A stretch of 64,000 nucleotides of DNA. Source: JAWXBA01 sp048499805. Its GTDB lineage: Bacteria; Gemmatimonadota; Gemmatimonadetes; Gemmatimonadales; GWC2-71-9. The notes below the pieces were generated by a model. The model was not told where the DNA came from, made no database searches, and saw only the letters and a list, made by a program, of their open reading frames with translations. The DNA is taken from the NCBI GenBank assembly GCA_048499805.1, contig JASNZF010000001.1, positions 1 through 64,000 on the forward strand, written 5' to 3'. The position numbers and the translations under genes are program-made. Shown in pieces: positions 44,632 through 53,704 of the stretch. Each line of letters begins with the position of its first letter. Within the stretch, counting starts at the first letter, position 1.

Positions 44632-46461
44632 ATGAGCCGATTCCTCCGCGTCTTGGTATTCGCCACCCTCGCCGCCTCCCCGATCAATGCCCAGCAGCAG
44701 ACCACCACCGACCTCGTGATCCGAGGCGTCTCCGTGGTGGATGTGGAGCGGGGTCGGGTGGACGCGGGGCGGACGGTGGTGATCCGTGGCAACCGGATCG
44801 TGGCGGTGCAGCCGGCGGGGCAGGCTGTTCCCGCCGGCGCCCGGCTCCTCGATGGCACCGGCAAGTACCTGATCCCGGGCCTCTGGGACATGCACGCCCA
44901 CCTGAGCCTGAGCGGCAACCCGCTCCGGGTGGAGCTGCCCCTGTTCGTGGCCAATGGGGTCACCGGCGTGCGGGTGATGAGCGCCGACCGCCCGAACGCC
45001 GACACCACGCTCACCCCGGGACTCGACCAGCACCGCCAGGCCCAGGCCGGGATTGCCGCCGGCCAGGTGACCGGGCCACGCCTCATGGCGCTGGCCAGCT
45101 GGGCGGTGAACGGCCCGGCCAGCATCCCGGCGGAGATGCCGGCCTTCTACGGCGCGCGCACCGCCGAGGATGGTGCGCGGCTGGCCCGTCATTTCCAGGC
45201 GCGCGGCTTCGACTTCGTCAAGATCTACAACGCCATCCCGCGCGAGGGATACTTCGGCCTGGCGGCGGAGGCGCGCCGGCTGGGGCTCCCCTTCGCGGGT
45301 CATGAGCCCCAGGGGTTGAGCGCCATCGAGATCTCCAACGCCGGCCAGGCCAGCCTGGAGCACTCGCGAATCTTCCTCTTCAATTGCTTCCCAGGCGCCG
45401 ACTCGCTGCGCCGCGGCCTGCTGGGCGACCTCTCCGGCACGGCGCGGCGGCGGCGAATGGTGGACGAGTACGACCCGGCAATTTGCGCCGAGGTGTTCCG
45501 GACCTTTGCGCGGAATGGCACCTGGATCACGCCGACCCACGGCACCCGGCGCATGGACGCCATGGCCGACGACTCCGCCTACCGGGCCGACCCGCGGATG
45601 GCGTACATCCCGCTGCCGCAGCAGCTGCGCTGGCGCACCGACGCCGACGGCATGGTGGCCGGCGACCCCTCCCCCGAGGGACGGCGGAGCTATCTCGATT
45701 TCTACCGGAAGGGGCTGGAGCTGACCCGCGACGCCTACCGCGCGGGGGTGCCGGTGATGGTGGGGACCGATGCGGGGGACAGCTTCGTCTTCCCCGGGTC
45801 CACCGTCCACGACGAGATGGCGGAGCTGGTGAGGGCGGGGCTGACGCCGGCCGAGGCGCTCCGGGCCGCCACCCTGGCGGGGGCGACCTTCCTGGGGGTG
45901 ACCGCCGACCACGGCACCGTGCAGCCGGGCCGGATGGCGGACCTGGTCCTGCTCGACGGCAACCCGCTCGACGCCATCGCCAACACCCGGCGGATCGATG
46001 CGGTCATCTTCGACGGCCGGGTGCTCGACCGGGCCGCGCTCGATGCGCTGCTGGACCGGGTGGCGAGCTATGCCCGGCCGACGGCGCAGCAGCGGCTCTG
46101 GGCGGCGGCCATCGACGGAGACACCGTCACGATCGCCGGCGCTCTGGCCGCGGGCGCGGTGGTCGACTCGCTGGACCCCGAGGCCAATCGCCGCCCGCTC
46201 AACTACGCCGCGTTCTACAACCGGGTCCCGGCGGTGCGCCTGCTGCTGGCCCGTGGCGCGCCGATCGACCGACCCAACCGCACCGGCTTCACCCCCCTGC
46301 ACCACGCGGTGGAGAACCGGTCACACGACGCCCTGCGGTTCCTGATCGACGCCGGCGCCGACCTCACCCTGCGCACCGGTCAGGGGATGATGGCCGTGGA
46401 GCTGGCCCGCACCATCGGCGACACCGTGGCGGTACGGATGCTCGAGGCGGTGCGGCCCTGA
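44632..46461 (+). CDS. Exported amidohydrolase with C-terminal ankyrin repeats
   Basis: A 609-residue protein from ATG 44632 with a signal peptide (residues 1-20). Residues about 25-475 are an amidohydrolase of the imidazolonepropionase/prolidase-like group: LVIRGVSVVDVERG, LIPGLWDMHAHLSLSG (HxH metal site), DFVKIYNAI (Lys), GHEPQGL, VPVMVGTDAGDSFVFPG (Asp) and GTVQPGRMADLVLLDGNPL. Residues about 500-605 are ankyrin repeats (NYAAFYNRVPAVRLLLARGAPIDRPNRTGFTPLHHAVENRSHDALRFLIDAGADLTLR). This fusion is unusual; the ankyrin part may bind a protein partner outside the cytoplasm. Confidence 0.88.
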   Translation: MSRFLRVLVFATLAASPINAQQQTTTDLVIRGVSVVDVERGRVDAGRTVVIRGNRIVAVQPAGQAVPAGARLLDGTGKYLIPGLWDMHAHLSLSGNPLRVELPLFVANGVTGVRVMSADRPNADTTLTPGLDQHRQAQAGIAAGQVTGPRLMALASWAVNGPASIPAEMPAFYGARTAEDGARLARHFQARGFDFVKIYNAIPREGYFGLAAEARRLGLPFAGHEPQGLSAIEISNAGQASLEHSRIFLFNCFPGADSLRRGLLGDLSGTARRRRMVDEYDPAICAEVFRTFARNGTWITPTHGTRRMDAMADDSAYRADPRMAYIPLPQQLRWRTDADGMVAGDPSPEGRRSYLDFYRKGLELTRDAYRAGVPVMVGTDAGDSFVFPGSTVHDEMAELVRAGLTPAEALRAATLAGATFLGVTADHGTVQPGRMADLVLLDGNPLDAIANTRRIDAVIFDGRVLDRAALDALLDRVASYARPTAQQRLWAAAIDGDTVTIAGALAAGAVVDSLDPEANRRPLNYAAFYNRVPAVRLLLARGAPIDRPNRTGFTPLHHAVENRSHDALRFLIDAGADLTLRTGQGMMAVELARTIGDTVAVRMLEAVRP

Positions 46462-46564
46462 GGGGGGCGGGCCCGGTTCCCGCGCCTTGGCCCCGATCCG
46501 CGGGTGGCGATAGGTTGCGAGTCGGGGATCGGGGCCCCGGAACCGCACGGGGAGTGACCATCAC

Positions 46565-46987
46565 ATGATCTGGAGACGCATCCGCGCCGCCCTGGGAATC
46601 GGCCTGCTCTGGGGCGCCGGAGGCGCCCTGGTTGGCGGAGTGATCGAACTGGCGCTCAACATCCTCCACGGCTCAGATCTCTTCCTGGGCGTGGACATCT
46701 GGCCGGCCGCCCTGGCCATCCCCGGCTTCATCCTCGGCGTCACCTTCTCCGGGGTGCTCTGGCTGGTCGAGGGCCGCCGCGGCTTCGAGGAACTCACGCT
46801 GCCGCGCCTGGCCCTCCTCGGCGCCCTGGGAGGGCTGGCCCTGGGCACCCTGGTGGGCCTGCCGGTCGGCGGCATCGCGGCACTCGCCCTCTACGGCGGC
46901 AGCTCTGCCGCGGGCTCGCTCGCCCTGGCCCGCCGTGGCAACCCACCGGAACAAATCGGCCCGGGCGAGGGCCGGGGCCCCAGCTGA
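46565..46987 (+). CDS. Small membrane protein with glycine-rich helices
   Basis: A 140-residue protein from ATG 46565. Four hydrophobic helices (LGIGLLWGAGGALVGGVIELAL, IWPAALAIPGFILGVTFSGVLWLV, LALLGALGGLALGTLVGLPVGG and the following IAALALYGGSSAAGSLALA). No family is recognised. The first 20 codons are repeated at 50539 as a truncated paralogue, so it belongs to a small local family near PadR/permease genes. Confidence 0.7.
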   Translation: MIWRRIRAALGIGLLWGAGGALVGGVIELALNILHGSDLFLGVDIWPAALAIPGFILGVTFSGVLWLVEGRRGFEELTLPRLALLGALGGLALGTLVGLPVGGIAALALYGGSSAAGSLALARRGNPPEQIGPGEGRGPS

Positions 46988-47371
46988 TCCCGGCTCGCCG
47001 CGCGCAGCATCCCGGCCAATCGGGTGGATGGCTGCCCCTCGATGGGCTCCAACCTGGGCCTCGACACCGGCTTCGTCTCCACCGTGCTGGCCGGCGCCAC
47101 CACATCGAGGCGCGCATCGCGGACCTCCGCACCGACCAGGAGGCCGTCGGCCGGAGTTGACGGTCGAACAACCAGGATCGGGCCGGAAGGCACGCTGTCC
47201 GGGCATGGCCGGGGCACCGGGCCCGAGCGTACCCCATCGCCCCTGTTGCCCGCCCGTCAGGTCATGTGCAGGCCGATCAGTGGCTCCCCGCCCTCCCCGA
47301 GCCAGCTGACCACTTGACAGTCTAGTGCTCGTGCCACAACTTACGGCACCACTCGACCATCTAGTGATCAC
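46988..47371. other. Intergenic region with possible gene remnant and PadR promoter
   Basis: No intact gene. Around 47100-47160 a short open stretch reads IEARIADLRTDQEAVGRS, like the tail of a regulator, with nothing usable in front: a likely remnant. TTGACA at 47315 and the repeated TCTAGTG (47322 and 47360) before the padR start may be promoter and operator. Confidence 0.4.
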
Positions 47372-47704
47372 ATGACCGCCAAGCCCACCGCCCTCCTCCA
47401 GGGCACCCTGGACCTGATCGTCCTCCAGCTGCTGCGCGCCGAGCCGACCAACGGCTACGAGCTCGCCCAGCGGATCGCGGCCATCTCGGGCGACGTCCTC
47501 AGCGTCAACGCCGGCTCCCTCTATCCCGCGCTGTACCGGCTCGAGGCACGGGCCCTCATTCGCGCCACCTGGGGGGAATCGAGGACGGGACGGCGCGCGA
47601 AGGTGTATTCCCTCACCGCCGCCGGCCGGAAGGCGCTCGCCGCCCAGCGCGGGGAGTGGGCGCGGTTCTCCGGCGCGCTCGGCGCCATCCTCGGCGACAC
47701 CTGA
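47372..47704 (+). CDS. PadR-family transcriptional regulator
   Basis: A 110-residue winged-helix protein from ATG 47372. PadR pattern: LLQGTLDLIVLQLLRAEPTNGYELAQRIAAISGDVLSVNAGSLYPALYRLEARALI, then the wing RTGRRAKVYSLTAAGRKAL. The gene overlaps the following permease gene by one base (TGATG), a standard pairing in Gemmatimonadota and Acidobacteriota. It probably represses the permease gene and itself. Confidence 0.93.
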   Translation: MTAKPTALLQGTLDLIVLQLLRAEPTNGYELAQRIAAISGDVLSVNAGSLYPALYRLEARALIRATWGESRTGRRAKVYSLTAAGRKALAAQRGEWARFSGALGAILGDT

Positions 47705-50400
47705 TGCGGACCGCCATGCGGCGCGCGTGGCAGCGAATCCGTGCCATCCTCGGGCGGCGCCGCCTCGAGCAGGAGATGCAGGCCGAACTGCGCGAGCACC
47801 TCGAGCAGGCGACCGCCCGGTTGATGGCGCGGGGCCTGTCTCCCCACGAGGCCCGGCTCGCCGCTCGCCGTGAGTTCGGCAACCTCACGTTGATCGAGGA
47901 AGAGGCGCGCGATGCGCGCGGCGCCAGGTGGCTCGATGCCGTGACCGGTGACCTGCAGTTCGCACTGCGCTACTTCGCGCGGCACAAGGCCGCCGTCGGC
48001 ATCATCGTCACCGTGCTCGCGGTCGCCACCGGCGCCAACACGGTGATCTTCTCCACCGTGCAGGGCATGTTCCTCCGGCCGGCGCCCGGCGTTCCCGCTG
48101 ACGCCGCCCTCGCGCGGCTCTGGGGGCAGGAACGCACGACCCGCACGGGCCAATGGCACCCGCGCGGCTTCACCCTGCCGGAGCTCACCACGCTGGCGGA
48201 GCGGCGCGAGGTCTTCGAGGCGGTCGCCGCCTACACGGCACACGACGTCGTCATCGGCGGGCGTGACAGCATGCCGGCCAGGGGAGTGGGCGCCCAGTTC
48301 GTCAGCACGAACTACTTCGCGACGCTCGGCGTGCCATTGATTGCGGGACCGGGATTCGTGAGGGAGGCCAGCGAAGCGACGCCTGCGGCCATGACCGCCG
48401 TGGCATCCCATGCCCTGGCCACGCAGCTGTTCGGCGAGGCGGCCGGGGCCATCGGCCGGCGCATCTTCGTGAACGACGTGCCGGTGCGCGTGGTGGGCGT
48501 GGCCCCGCCGAGGTTCCAGGGTGCCGTACGGGAAATGAACGATCCCGGGCTCTGGATCCCGCTCAGCGCACGGGCCGACATCGCCAGGGAGTCGCCCCGC
48601 TGGCTCAGCGACAGCCCGGCGCTGCAGCTGGTGGCCCGCATGGCGCCCGGCGTCCCGCGAGCCCAGGGAACGGCGATGGTGCGCCAGCTCCTGGCCGCCG
48701 GGTGGCCCGACTCCGCGGACCGCGCAGGCCTGGCGCGGACGGCCGACGTCATGGCCATGGGCGCCATTCCTCCCGGCGCCGAGCGGACCGAGATGCTGCT
48801 CTTCGTGGGGGCGATGGTCGTGATCGGCACGCTCATCCTGCTGGTCGGATGGATGAGCGTCAGCGCCCTCATGGTGGCGGCCGCGGTCGCCCGGCGGCAC
48901 GAGATCGCGGTGCGCCTGGCCCTCGGCGCGTCGCGCGTGCGCATCCTGCGCCAGCTGGTCACCGAATCCACCCTCCTCGCCGTGGTCGGCGGCGGCGCGG
49001 GACTGGCCCTGGCCTGGTGGACGCTCACCGCGGCCACCCGGACGTTCCAGAGTGACCTCGGCGGCCTGGCGGTCACCCCGGACGCCGGCACCTTCGCCTT
49101 TGCGCTGGCGCTGGCCGTCGGGACCGGGATCCTCTTCGGGCTCTCGCCGGCGCTGCACGCCACCCGCAGCGCCGTCGCCGGCACGGTGCGCGATGGCGCC
49201 GCCGGGTCCCCCCTGAGGGCCGGACTCCAGCGCACCTTCGTGACGGCGCAGATCGCGCTCTCGCAGCCCCTGCTCGTGATCCTCGCCACGATGCTGGCGT
49301 TCGTCGTCGGCAGCCATGGCGCGCGCGCGCCCGAACTGACACGGCACGCGGTTGCCGTCGCCCTTCGCCCCCTGCCATACCCCGGCGCGCCAGGGCGGCA
49401 GGCCGATGCCGTGGCGGCGCTCGTGCCGCACATCGCCGCGCATCCGGACGTGGTCGATGCGGTGCTGGAGGCGAGACCATTCGATGCCGGGTGGCTCGTC
49501 GCACCCAGCCTGCGGGCGATCGTCAGCCTGGAAGGGTCGGCACCGGGATGGTTCGCCGTGAACGACGTCGGCATCGTCCAGGGGCGGGATGTCGCACTGG
49601 CCGACACCACCGGCACCGCGCCCATGCCGGTGGTCGTCGGGAGCGATCTGGCGGCGGCGCTGTGGGGTGGCGCGAACGCGATCGGACGCACGATCGAGCC
49701 ACCGATGCTGCAGGGCATGGCGGACGAGTCGGCGGCAATGACCGTCGTGGGCGTCTATGACGCGTCGCAGCCGTTCCTCCGCCAAAGAGCCCCCGGCGGC
49801 GCCGGGAGCGGCAACCCCACCTTTCGCGTGTACACGGCGCGTGGCGCGGAGTGGCGACCCGACCGAATCCTCGTGCGCACGCACGGCCAGGCGGAGCCCC
49901 TGCTTCCCGTGCTGCGGCAGGTGATCGAGACCCGCGCCCCGCTGCTCCCCGTCTCCTCGGCCCGGACCCTCGCGCAGATCGAGGCCGAGCAGGATCGCGA
50001 GCTGTGGCGCCTGTCCCTGGTGGCGGGCGCGGGCGGTGCGCTGGCGCTCCTGCTGGCCTCGCTCGGGCTCTACGGCGTCGTGGCACTGGCGGTCCAGCAG
50101 CGCACGCGCGAGATCGGCATCCGGATCGCGATCGGGGCCGGCCCGGCGAGCGTGGTACGGATGTTCGTCGGGTCCGGCGTGCGCCTCGGCGCCCTTGCCC
50201 TCCTCATCGGACTGCCGCTGAGCATCGCGGGCATGCGGGTGGTGCTGGCCCAGGGATTCGTGCCCGGACCGGAGGTGAATGTCTGGCTGATCGGCGCCGG
50301 CATCGCCGCGATGCTGCTGGGCGTGGCCGCGGCAGCGACCTGGGTGCCGGCACGGCGCGCGGCCCGCGTCGACCCGGCGGTTACCCTGCGGGTAGACTGA
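47704..50400 (+). CDS. MacB/FtsX-like permease (ADOP family)
   Basis: ATG 47704 gives 898 residues. The N-terminal 75 residues are the soluble ADOP head (RRLEQEMQAELREHLEQATARLMARGLSPHEARLAARREFGN). Then a MacB periplasmic core (after the helix IIVTVLAVATGANTVIFSTVQG) and two FtsX domains (VVIGTLILLVGWMSVSALMVAAAVARRHEIAVRLALGASR and ALALLLASLGLYGVVALAVQQRTREIGIRIAIGAG). No ATPase domain is encoded beside it, as usual for this family. Substrate unknown; membrane-damage or lipid stress export is a common guess. Confidence 0.93.
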   Translation: MRTAMRRAWQRIRAILGRRRLEQEMQAELREHLEQATARLMARGLSPHEARLAARREFGNLTLIEEEARDARGARWLDAVTGDLQFALRYFARHKAAVGIIVTVLAVATGANTVIFSTVQGMFLRPAPGVPADAALARLWGQERTTRTGQWHPRGFTLPELTTLAERREVFEAVAAYTAHDVVIGGRDSMPARGVGAQFVSTNYFATLGVPLIAGPGFVREASEATPAAMTAVASHALATQLFGEAAGAIGRRIFVNDVPVRVVGVAPPRFQGAVREMNDPGLWIPLSARADIARESPRWLSDSPALQLVARMAPGVPRAQGTAMVRQLLAAGWPDSADRAGLARTADVMAMGAIPPGAERTEMLLFVGAMVVIGTLILLVGWMSVSALMVAAAVARRHEIAVRLALGASRVRILRQLVTESTLLAVVGGGAGLALAWWTLTAATRTFQSDLGGLAVTPDAGTFAFALALAVGTGILFGLSPALHATRSAVAGTVRDGAAGSPLRAGLQRTFVTAQIALSQPLLVILATMLAFVVGSHGARAPELTRHAVAVALRPLPYPGAPGRQADAVAALVPHIAAHPDVVDAVLEARPFDAGWLVAPSLRAIVSLEGSAPGWFAVNDVGIVQGRDVALADTTGTAPMPVVVGSDLAAALWGGANAIGRTIEPPMLQGMADESAAMTVVGVYDASQPFLRQRAPGGAGSGNPTFRVYTARGAEWRPDRILVRTHGQAEPLLPVLRQVIETRAPLLPVSSARTLAQIEAEQDRELWRLSLVAGAGGALALLLASLGLYGVVALAVQQRTREIGIRIAIGAGPASVVRMFVGSGVRLGALALLIGLPLSIAGMRVVLAQGFVPGPEVNVWLIGAGIAAMLLGVAAAATWVPARRAARVDPAVTLRVD

Positions 50401-50538
50401 TGGGGCACTGATCCGTTCCGGCCCCCGAGGGCCGTGCGACAATGGCCACGCTGTGCCGCCCAATCCTGGTGGCTGCCGACGGGCCACGGGAGGGCGGCGA
50501 CTCGCGCCCCCCGCAACCAGCCAACCCGGGAGCGGATC

Positions 50539-50643
50539 ATGGGACTGCACTGGAGACGACTCCGCGGCGCCCTGGGACTCGGCCTGCTCTGGGGCGCCGG
50601 CAGTTGCCTCCAGCAACATGGCAGAATCGCCATGGCGTCATAG
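50539..50643 (+). pseudogene. Truncated paralogue of the membrane protein at 46565
   Basis: ATG 50539 opens 34 codons; the first 20 (WRRLRGALGLGLLWGAG) match WRRIRAALGIGLLWGAG of the gene at 46565 at DNA and protein level, then the frame diverges and stops at 50643. It is a partial gene duplication cut short where the CDF gene begins. Confidence 0.7.
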
Positions 50644-50654
50644 ATTGACGCCAT
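50632..50654 (+). promoter_or_regulatory. Perfect hairpin at the CDF start codon
   Basis: ATGGCGTCA (50632-50640) and TGACGCCAT (50646-50654) are exact complements around TAGAT. The right arm includes the first two bases of the ATG at 50653, so folding of the mRNA would hide the start; as DNA it is a good protein-binding palindrome. Confidence 0.6.
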
Positions 50655-51315
50655 GACCGCCACCCCGCTGGGCATCGATCGTCAGGACCTGGTCCGGCGC
50701 AGCCAGCGACTCAACTGGCTGACGCTGGCGTACAACAGCCTGGAGGGAGTCCTCTCCTTCGAGGCGGGGCTCGTGGCCGGCAGCGTTGTCCTGGTCGGCT
50801 TCGGGATCGACAGCCTGATCGAGCTGACCGCCAGCGCGGCGGCCCTCTGGCGGCTCGCGGCGGATGCGGATCCCGTGCGCCGGGAACAGGCGGAGCGGGT
50901 GACCCATCGGGTGATCGGTGCCTGTTTCCTGGCCCTGGCGCTCTACGTTGCCGTCGAGGCCATCCAGGCGCTGCTGACCCGGAGTGCGCCGGAGCGGAGT
51001 TGGATCGGCATTGTCATTGCGGGACTTTCGCTGGCCATCATGCCGATCCTGGCCCACCGCAAGCGCCAGATCGGGCTCCAGCTCCGGAGCGGGGCGCTGG
51101 TGGCCGAGGCGAAGCAGACGCTGGTGTGCATGTACCTGTCGGCCATCCTGCTCGCGGGGTTGTCGCTCCATGCCCTGCTGGGATGGTGGTGGGCCGACCC
51201 GGTCGCGGCGATCGCCATGGTCCCCCTGATCGTGCGCGAAGGCATTGCGGGGGTGCGCGGGCGGTCGCCGTGCGCCGATGGGTGCACGCCAATCGAGGTG
51301 CCCTCCCGGGAGTGA
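50653..51315 (+). CDS. Cation diffusion facilitator-like transporter
   Basis: A 220-residue membrane protein from ATG 50653. CDF-family pattern with about six helices: LTLAYNSLEGVLSFEAGLVAGSVVLVGFGIDSLIELTAS in the first two helices (Asp in GFGIDS), IGACFLALALYVAVEAIQ, and a later half with ALVAEAKQTLVCMYLSAILLAG and WWWADPVAAIAMVPLIV (second Asp). The usual HxxxD of helix 5 is replaced by EAKQT, and no C-terminal cytoplasmic domain is present, so metal specificity (Zn, Fe, Mn, Co) is open. The C-terminus has a short Cys-containing tail. Confidence 0.87.
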   Translation: MTATPLGIDRQDLVRRSQRLNWLTLAYNSLEGVLSFEAGLVAGSVVLVGFGIDSLIELTASAAALWRLAADADPVRREQAERVTHRVIGACFLALALYVAVEAIQALLTRSAPERSWIGIVIAGLSLAIMPILAHRKRQIGLQLRSGALVAEAKQTLVCMYLSAILLAGLSLHALLGWWWADPVAAIAMVPLIVREGIAGVRGRSPCADGCTPIEVPSRE

Positions 51316-51422
51316 TCCCCGGACTTGGCCAGGGCCGGGGGGAGGGGGCCACCCCCAGTTGCCGAACCGGCCTGCTGGCCCCAGCTTCCGGACCAGCGTC
51401 TTCCCCTTCCCTGGAGCCCCCC

Positions 51423-52001
51423 ATGCGCACCCGGATCGTTGCCTCGTTCCTGACCCTGGCACTCAGCTCCACCCTGGCCGCCCAGCAGCCCGCCGCCGTC
51501 CCCGACAACCCCATCACGGTCTCGTTCCGTACCCGGATCCTCGCCTCGCACCGCAACATCGCCCAGGCGTTCGACTCGATCCCGGCGAACCTCTTTTCCT
51601 ACAAGCCCACGCCGGCCCAACAGACGATCGGCTACATCGCCCAGCACCTGGTGAACGACAACTACCTCTTCTGCGATGCCTTCGGCGAGAGCAAGGCGGT
51701 GCGGCAGGCGGAGGACACCGCCACCCCCGATTCGGTCAAGGCGACCTGGCCCAAGGACAAGCTCATGCCGCTGCTCAAGGCGTCGTTCGACTTCTGCGCC
51801 GCAGCCTTTGCCCAGCTGACCGACGCCAGCCTGGACGACCAGGTCGAGCTGACCTTCGGCGCCAACACCCGCACCGTCACCCGGGCCAACATGGTGCTGG
51901 GCCACGCGCTGGACCTGGCGGACCACTACAGCCAGCTGGCCAACTACATGCGGCTCAACAACATCATTCCGCCGACGGCGCTGCCCCGCCCGAGGCCCTG
52001 A
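51423..52001 (+). CDS. Exported DinB-family protein
   Basis: ATG 51423 gives 192 residues. Signal peptide residues 1-20 (IVASFLTLALSSTLAAQ). DinB four-helix bundle: RTRILASHRNIAQAFDSIP, TIGYIAQHLVNDNYLFCDAF (first His), and MVLGHALDLADHYSQLANYMRLN (two more His), giving the usual three-histidine metal site. Exported DinB proteins of this kind are common in Gemmatimonadota; function unknown. Confidence 0.85.
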   Translation: MRTRIVASFLTLALSSTLAAQQPAAVPDNPITVSFRTRILASHRNIAQAFDSIPANLFSYKPTPAQQTIGYIAQHLVNDNYLFCDAFGESKAVRQAEDTATPDSVKATWPKDKLMPLLKASFDFCAAAFAQLTDASLDDQVELTFGANTRTVTRANMVLGHALDLADHYSQLANYMRLNNIIPPTALPRPRP

Positions 52002-52040
52002 ACAACGCGAGCAGACCGTCACAGCTCGCCACTGGAGTAT

Positions 52041-52523
52041 GTGATGCCAGGTCCTACCCTTCGGGTCAGGCCGCTGCTTGTTCCGGCGCTGCTCATGACG
52101 CTGGCGGCCTGCCCCCCGGCTCCCCCGGACACGACCGCCGACCTGGAGGCCCTCGCCGCGCTGCGGACGGCGTTCCAGGCGGCCGAGAACACGGGGGATG
52201 CCGACGCGGTGGTCCAGACCCTGGCGGCCGACGTCATTCTCATGGCGCCCAACCGCCCCGCGATCGAGGGAGCCGACGCCGTCGGGGCGCACTTCGAGGC
52301 GCAGTTCGAGCAGGTGACCCTGGCCCTGGACTACCGGAGCCTGGAGGCCGTCGTGACTGGCGACTGGGCATTCGACCGCGGCACCTACGAGGCGACCGTC
52401 ACACCCAAGTTGGGTGGCGAGGCCTCGACCAGCCGGGGCAAGTACCTCTGGGTGGCCCGACGGGGCACGGACGGAGGGTGGCGATACGCGCGCATCACCT
52501 GGAACGGTGATGGTGGTGGATGA
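52041..52523 (+). CDS. DUF4440/SnoaL-like lipoprotein
   Basis: GTG 52041 or ATG 52044 starts a protein of about 160 residues. A lipobox LAAC near residue 24 predicts a lipoprotein. The mature part is the NTF2-like DUF4440 fold: DLEALAALRTAFQAAENTGDADAVVQTLAADVILMAPNRPAIEGADAVGAHFEAQF, then WAFDRGTYEATV and WRYARITWN. No catalytic assignment. It stands next to the exported DinB gene in the same direction. Confidence 0.85.
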   Translation: MMPGPTLRVRPLLVPALLMTLAACPPAPPDTTADLEALAALRTAFQAAENTGDADAVVQTLAADVILMAPNRPAIEGADAVGAHFEAQFEQVTLALDYRSLEAVVTGDWAFDRGTYEATVTPKLGGEASTSRGKYLWVARRGTDGGWRYARITWNGDGGG

Positions 52524-52631
52524 ATCAGCCGGCGGGCTCGTGGCGGAAACCGACCCCGAGGGTCATCCCGCCCAGCGCAGCCCCAGCGCCTCGGCAGGCC
52601 CAGTCGAGCGGTAACCGGCACACGTCACCCC

Positions 52632-53513
52632 TCACACCTCATCCATGTCCCGGGGCCAGTCCTCCCTGAGCAGCTTCGACATCGCCCGGTCGGCCAGGCG
52701 TTTCCCACCGGTCTGACAGCGCGCACAGTAGTTGGTTTCGTTCTCCGCGTAGCGGATCCGCTGCACCGGCGCTGCACAGACCGGACACGGTTGCCCGAAC
52801 TTTCCATGCACCGCCATCTCCGGCCGGAACGCCGTCACCTTTTCGGGAAACCCGTCCCCGGCCTCCGCCCGCAACCGGGCGAGCCATGCCGTCAGCGTCT
52901 GCCGCGTGGCAGCATGGAGCCGGCCGATTTCCTCGCCGGTGAGGCGGGAGGTCCACACCAGCGGTGACAGCCCCGCGGCGTGCAGGATCTCGTCGGAGTA
53001 GGCGTTGCCGATTCCCGCGAAGATGCGCGGGTCGGTGAGCGATCGCTTGAGGGTGTGATTCTCGCGCCGCAGCCGTTCCGCAAACTCGGCCTCCGTGGCC
53101 ACCAGCGGCTCCAGTCCACCCCGGTCGAACGGTCCCAGCGCCTGGCGACTGGACAGGAGGTGCAGCGACGCCCGGCGCGTGGTGCCCGCCTCGGTCAGCC
53201 AGAGGGTCCCCTCCGGCACCTCGAACGCGGCCAGACCCAGCTTCCCGGGGGGCTTCTTCCCGGGTGCCAGCCAGCGGAACCGGCCGGCGATCATCAGGTG
53301 GATCACCGCCAGGCGCTCCCCCTCGAACTCGAGGACCACCTGCTTGCCCAGTCGCTCCACCGACCGGCACTCGGCTCCGGCCAGCTCGGGCGGTGCGGGC
53401 GCCACGCTACGCAGCACGAACGGGTTGGCGACCCGGAGTGCCACCAGCGGTCGCCCCACGAGGCGGGTCCGCAGGGCGTCGAGATAGACCTCGATGTCGG
53501 GAAGTTCCGGCAT
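52632..53513 (-). CDS. Formamidopyrimidine/endonuclease VIII-like DNA glycosylase
   Basis: ATG 53513 gives 293 residues. The protein begins PELPDIEVY, with catalytic Pro2 and Glu3 after Met removal. The H2TH segment is in DPRIFAGIGNAYSDEILHAAGLSPL, and a zinc finger CPVC...CARC with a downstream KLLREDWP closes the protein. It removes oxidised bases and nicks DNA by beta/delta elimination. The Asn of GIGNAYSDEIL is conserved. Whether it is Fpg (8-oxoG) or Nei-like is not decided; PELPDIEVY is seen in both. Confidence 0.92.
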   Translation of the reverse strand: MPELPDIEVYLDALRTRLVGRPLVALRVANPFVLRSVAPAPPELAGAECRSVERLGKQVVLEFEGERLAVIHLMIAGRFRWLAPGKKPPGKLGLAAFEVPEGTLWLTEAGTTRRASLHLLSSRQALGPFDRGGLEPLVATEAEFAERLRRENHTLKRSLTDPRIFAGIGNAYSDEILHAAGLSPLVWTSRLTGEEIGRLHAATRQTLTAWLARLRAEAGDGFPEKVTAFRPEMAVHGKFGQPCPVCAAPVQRIRYAENETNYCARCQTGGKRLADRAMSKLLREDWPRDMDEV

Positions 53514-53704
53514 CTGCCGCCTCCGGGGGTGGGCCTGCGCCGTGCCGATTCGACACGCCAGGTGGGCGACCCCCGTGTCACGACGACATCCGTGACGGTG
53601 GGGGCCCGGGCAATGTGTCAATCCACAGCGAAGATACCGTCTCCACTGGGATTGGCACGCTCCCTGCACCCCCAGGGTATCGGACCCGAGACCGGAGTCA
53701 TCCT

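Noticed and set aside
47521..50619. 1032-codon open frame on the minus strand
   Set aside because: It is the antisense shadow of the long permease gene at 47704-50400, which has clear family domains; high GC keeps the opposite frame open.
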